Part shown: positions 5,224 to 5,567 of the stretch, in pieces
How positions within the stretch are numbered: the stretch's first letter is position 1
Layout of the letters: each line of letters opens with the position of its first letter
Source: CAZEER01 sp964511215
GTDB taxonomy: Bacteria > Fidelibacterota > Marinisomatia > Marinisomatales > UBA1611
Direction of reading: 5' to 3'
Length of the DNA: 5,567 nucleotides
Assembly: GCA_964511215.1 (NCBI GenBank)
Contig: CAZEER010000102.1
Span: forward strand, 1 to 5,567
Program-made: the position numbers and the translations under genes
The notes under the pieces: generated by a model
Told to the model about the DNA's origin: nothing
The model's database searches: none
Seen by the model: only the letters and a program-made list of their open reading frames with translations

Positions 5224-5567
5224 ATGAACGACTCCTCGATGCATTGGCGCTCGGTCACCGACCTGTCGGAACAGATCCACACCGGTGCCCTTTCTCCGGT
5301 TGAGCTGATGGAGCATCTGCTCGCGCGGGTGGATTCCTTCAATGGCAAGCTCAATGCTTTCCGGCCTCTCGACCCCGGTCGGTCCCTGGCCGCGGCGCGA
5401 GCGTCGGAGATTGCGCTTCGGGCGGGCGAGGACTGGGGGCCGCTGCACGGTATTCCCCTCGCGGTTAAGGATATCATCGATATCAAGGGGCTTCCCACCA
5501 CGGCGGGAGCGCGTAGCCTCGGCAATGCCATCGCGGAGTCCGATGCCACCGTGGCGCTCAAGCTGCG
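5224..5567 (+). CDS. Amidase-signature family hydrolase, N-terminal part (runs off right edge)
   Basis: The frame from ATG 5224 stays open to the window end (114 codons), so the C-terminal three quarters are missing. The beginning is typical of amidase-signature enzymes, which hydrolyse amides with a Ser-cisSer-Lys triad: an N-terminal helix (SVTDLSEQIHTGALSPVELM), the segment FNGKLNAF, then WGPLHGIPLAVKDIIDIKGL (residues 71-90) followed by PTTAGARSL. K82 in AVKD is the predicted catalytic lysine; the two catalytic serines would lie beyond the edge. GAGGTG 8 bases before ATG 5224 supports this start over ATG 5239. Related proteins include indoleacetamide, nicotinamide and aryl amidases and GatA; a stand-alone catabolic amidase next to a monooxygenase is more likely than GatA. 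No clear promoter was found upstream. Confidence 0.9.
   Translation, partial: MNDSSMHWRSVTDLSEQIHTGALSPVELMEHLLARVDSFNGKLNAFRPLDPGRSLAAARASEIALRAGEDWGPLHGIPLAVKDIIDIKGLPTTAGARSLGNAIAESDATVALKL

Noticed and set aside
5097..5561. 154- and 112-codon minus-strand frames at the right end
   Set aside because: They overlap the amidase start on the opposite strand and the divergent promoter region. The plus-strand frame carries the family signature GPLHGIPLAVKD.
1..5567. CRISPR array, insertion sequence with terminal inverted repeats, or rRNA
   Set aside because: No regularly spaced direct repeats, no transposase and no rRNA-like sequence were seen on either strand.

Overview
The window looks like proteobacterial, most likely alphaproteobacterial, chromosome interrupted by an integrated element. 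The metabolic genes have GC-rich codon use and purine-rich Shine-Dalgarno sites, and the tRNA remnant carries an encoded CCA, as expected for such a host. By eye, three composition zones alternate: a moderate-GC element (about 1-1680), GC-rich metabolic genes (2262-2948 and 4002-5567), and AT-richer stretches (about 1726-2230 and 2950-4000).

Left part (1-1725): the end of an integrated element. A full-length tyrosine integrase on the minus strand (337-1533) is followed almost without a gap by an unrecognised gene (333 to beyond the left edge) in the same frame. About 150 bases upstream of the integrase lies a 45-base 3' end of a tRNA-Lys(CTT) gene (1681-1725), from the first base of the anticodon loop through CCA, with no matching 5' half. 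This is best read as the att scar at one end of the element. The other end, with the intact tRNA-Lys, would lie to the left outside the window, and the host chromosome resumes to the right of 1725.

Middle part (1726-2261): no intact gene. It holds several small inverted repeats, a possible one-base-frameshifted small gene on the minus strand (2125-1777), and a perfect TATAAT box that may drive the next gene.

Right part (2262-5567): an isochorismatase-superfamily cysteine hydrolase (plus strand), a minus-strand pair of unrecognised small genes (118 aa, then an 85-aa two-helix membrane protein), a LuxA-like flavin-dependent monooxygenase (minus strand), and the start of an amidase-signature hydrolase (plus strand, cut by the right edge). 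The monooxygenase and amidase are divergent from a 154-base region with a plausible promoter for the monooxygenase. A C-N hydrolase of the isochorismatase fold, a luciferase-like monooxygenase and an amidase together suggest catabolism of a nitrogen-containing compound, but the substrate cannot be read from the sequence. The AT-rich small-gene pair between them looks like a later insertion. No complete new system is demonstrable; the best leads are the integrase-coupled gene at the left edge and the two-gene AT-rich cassette.
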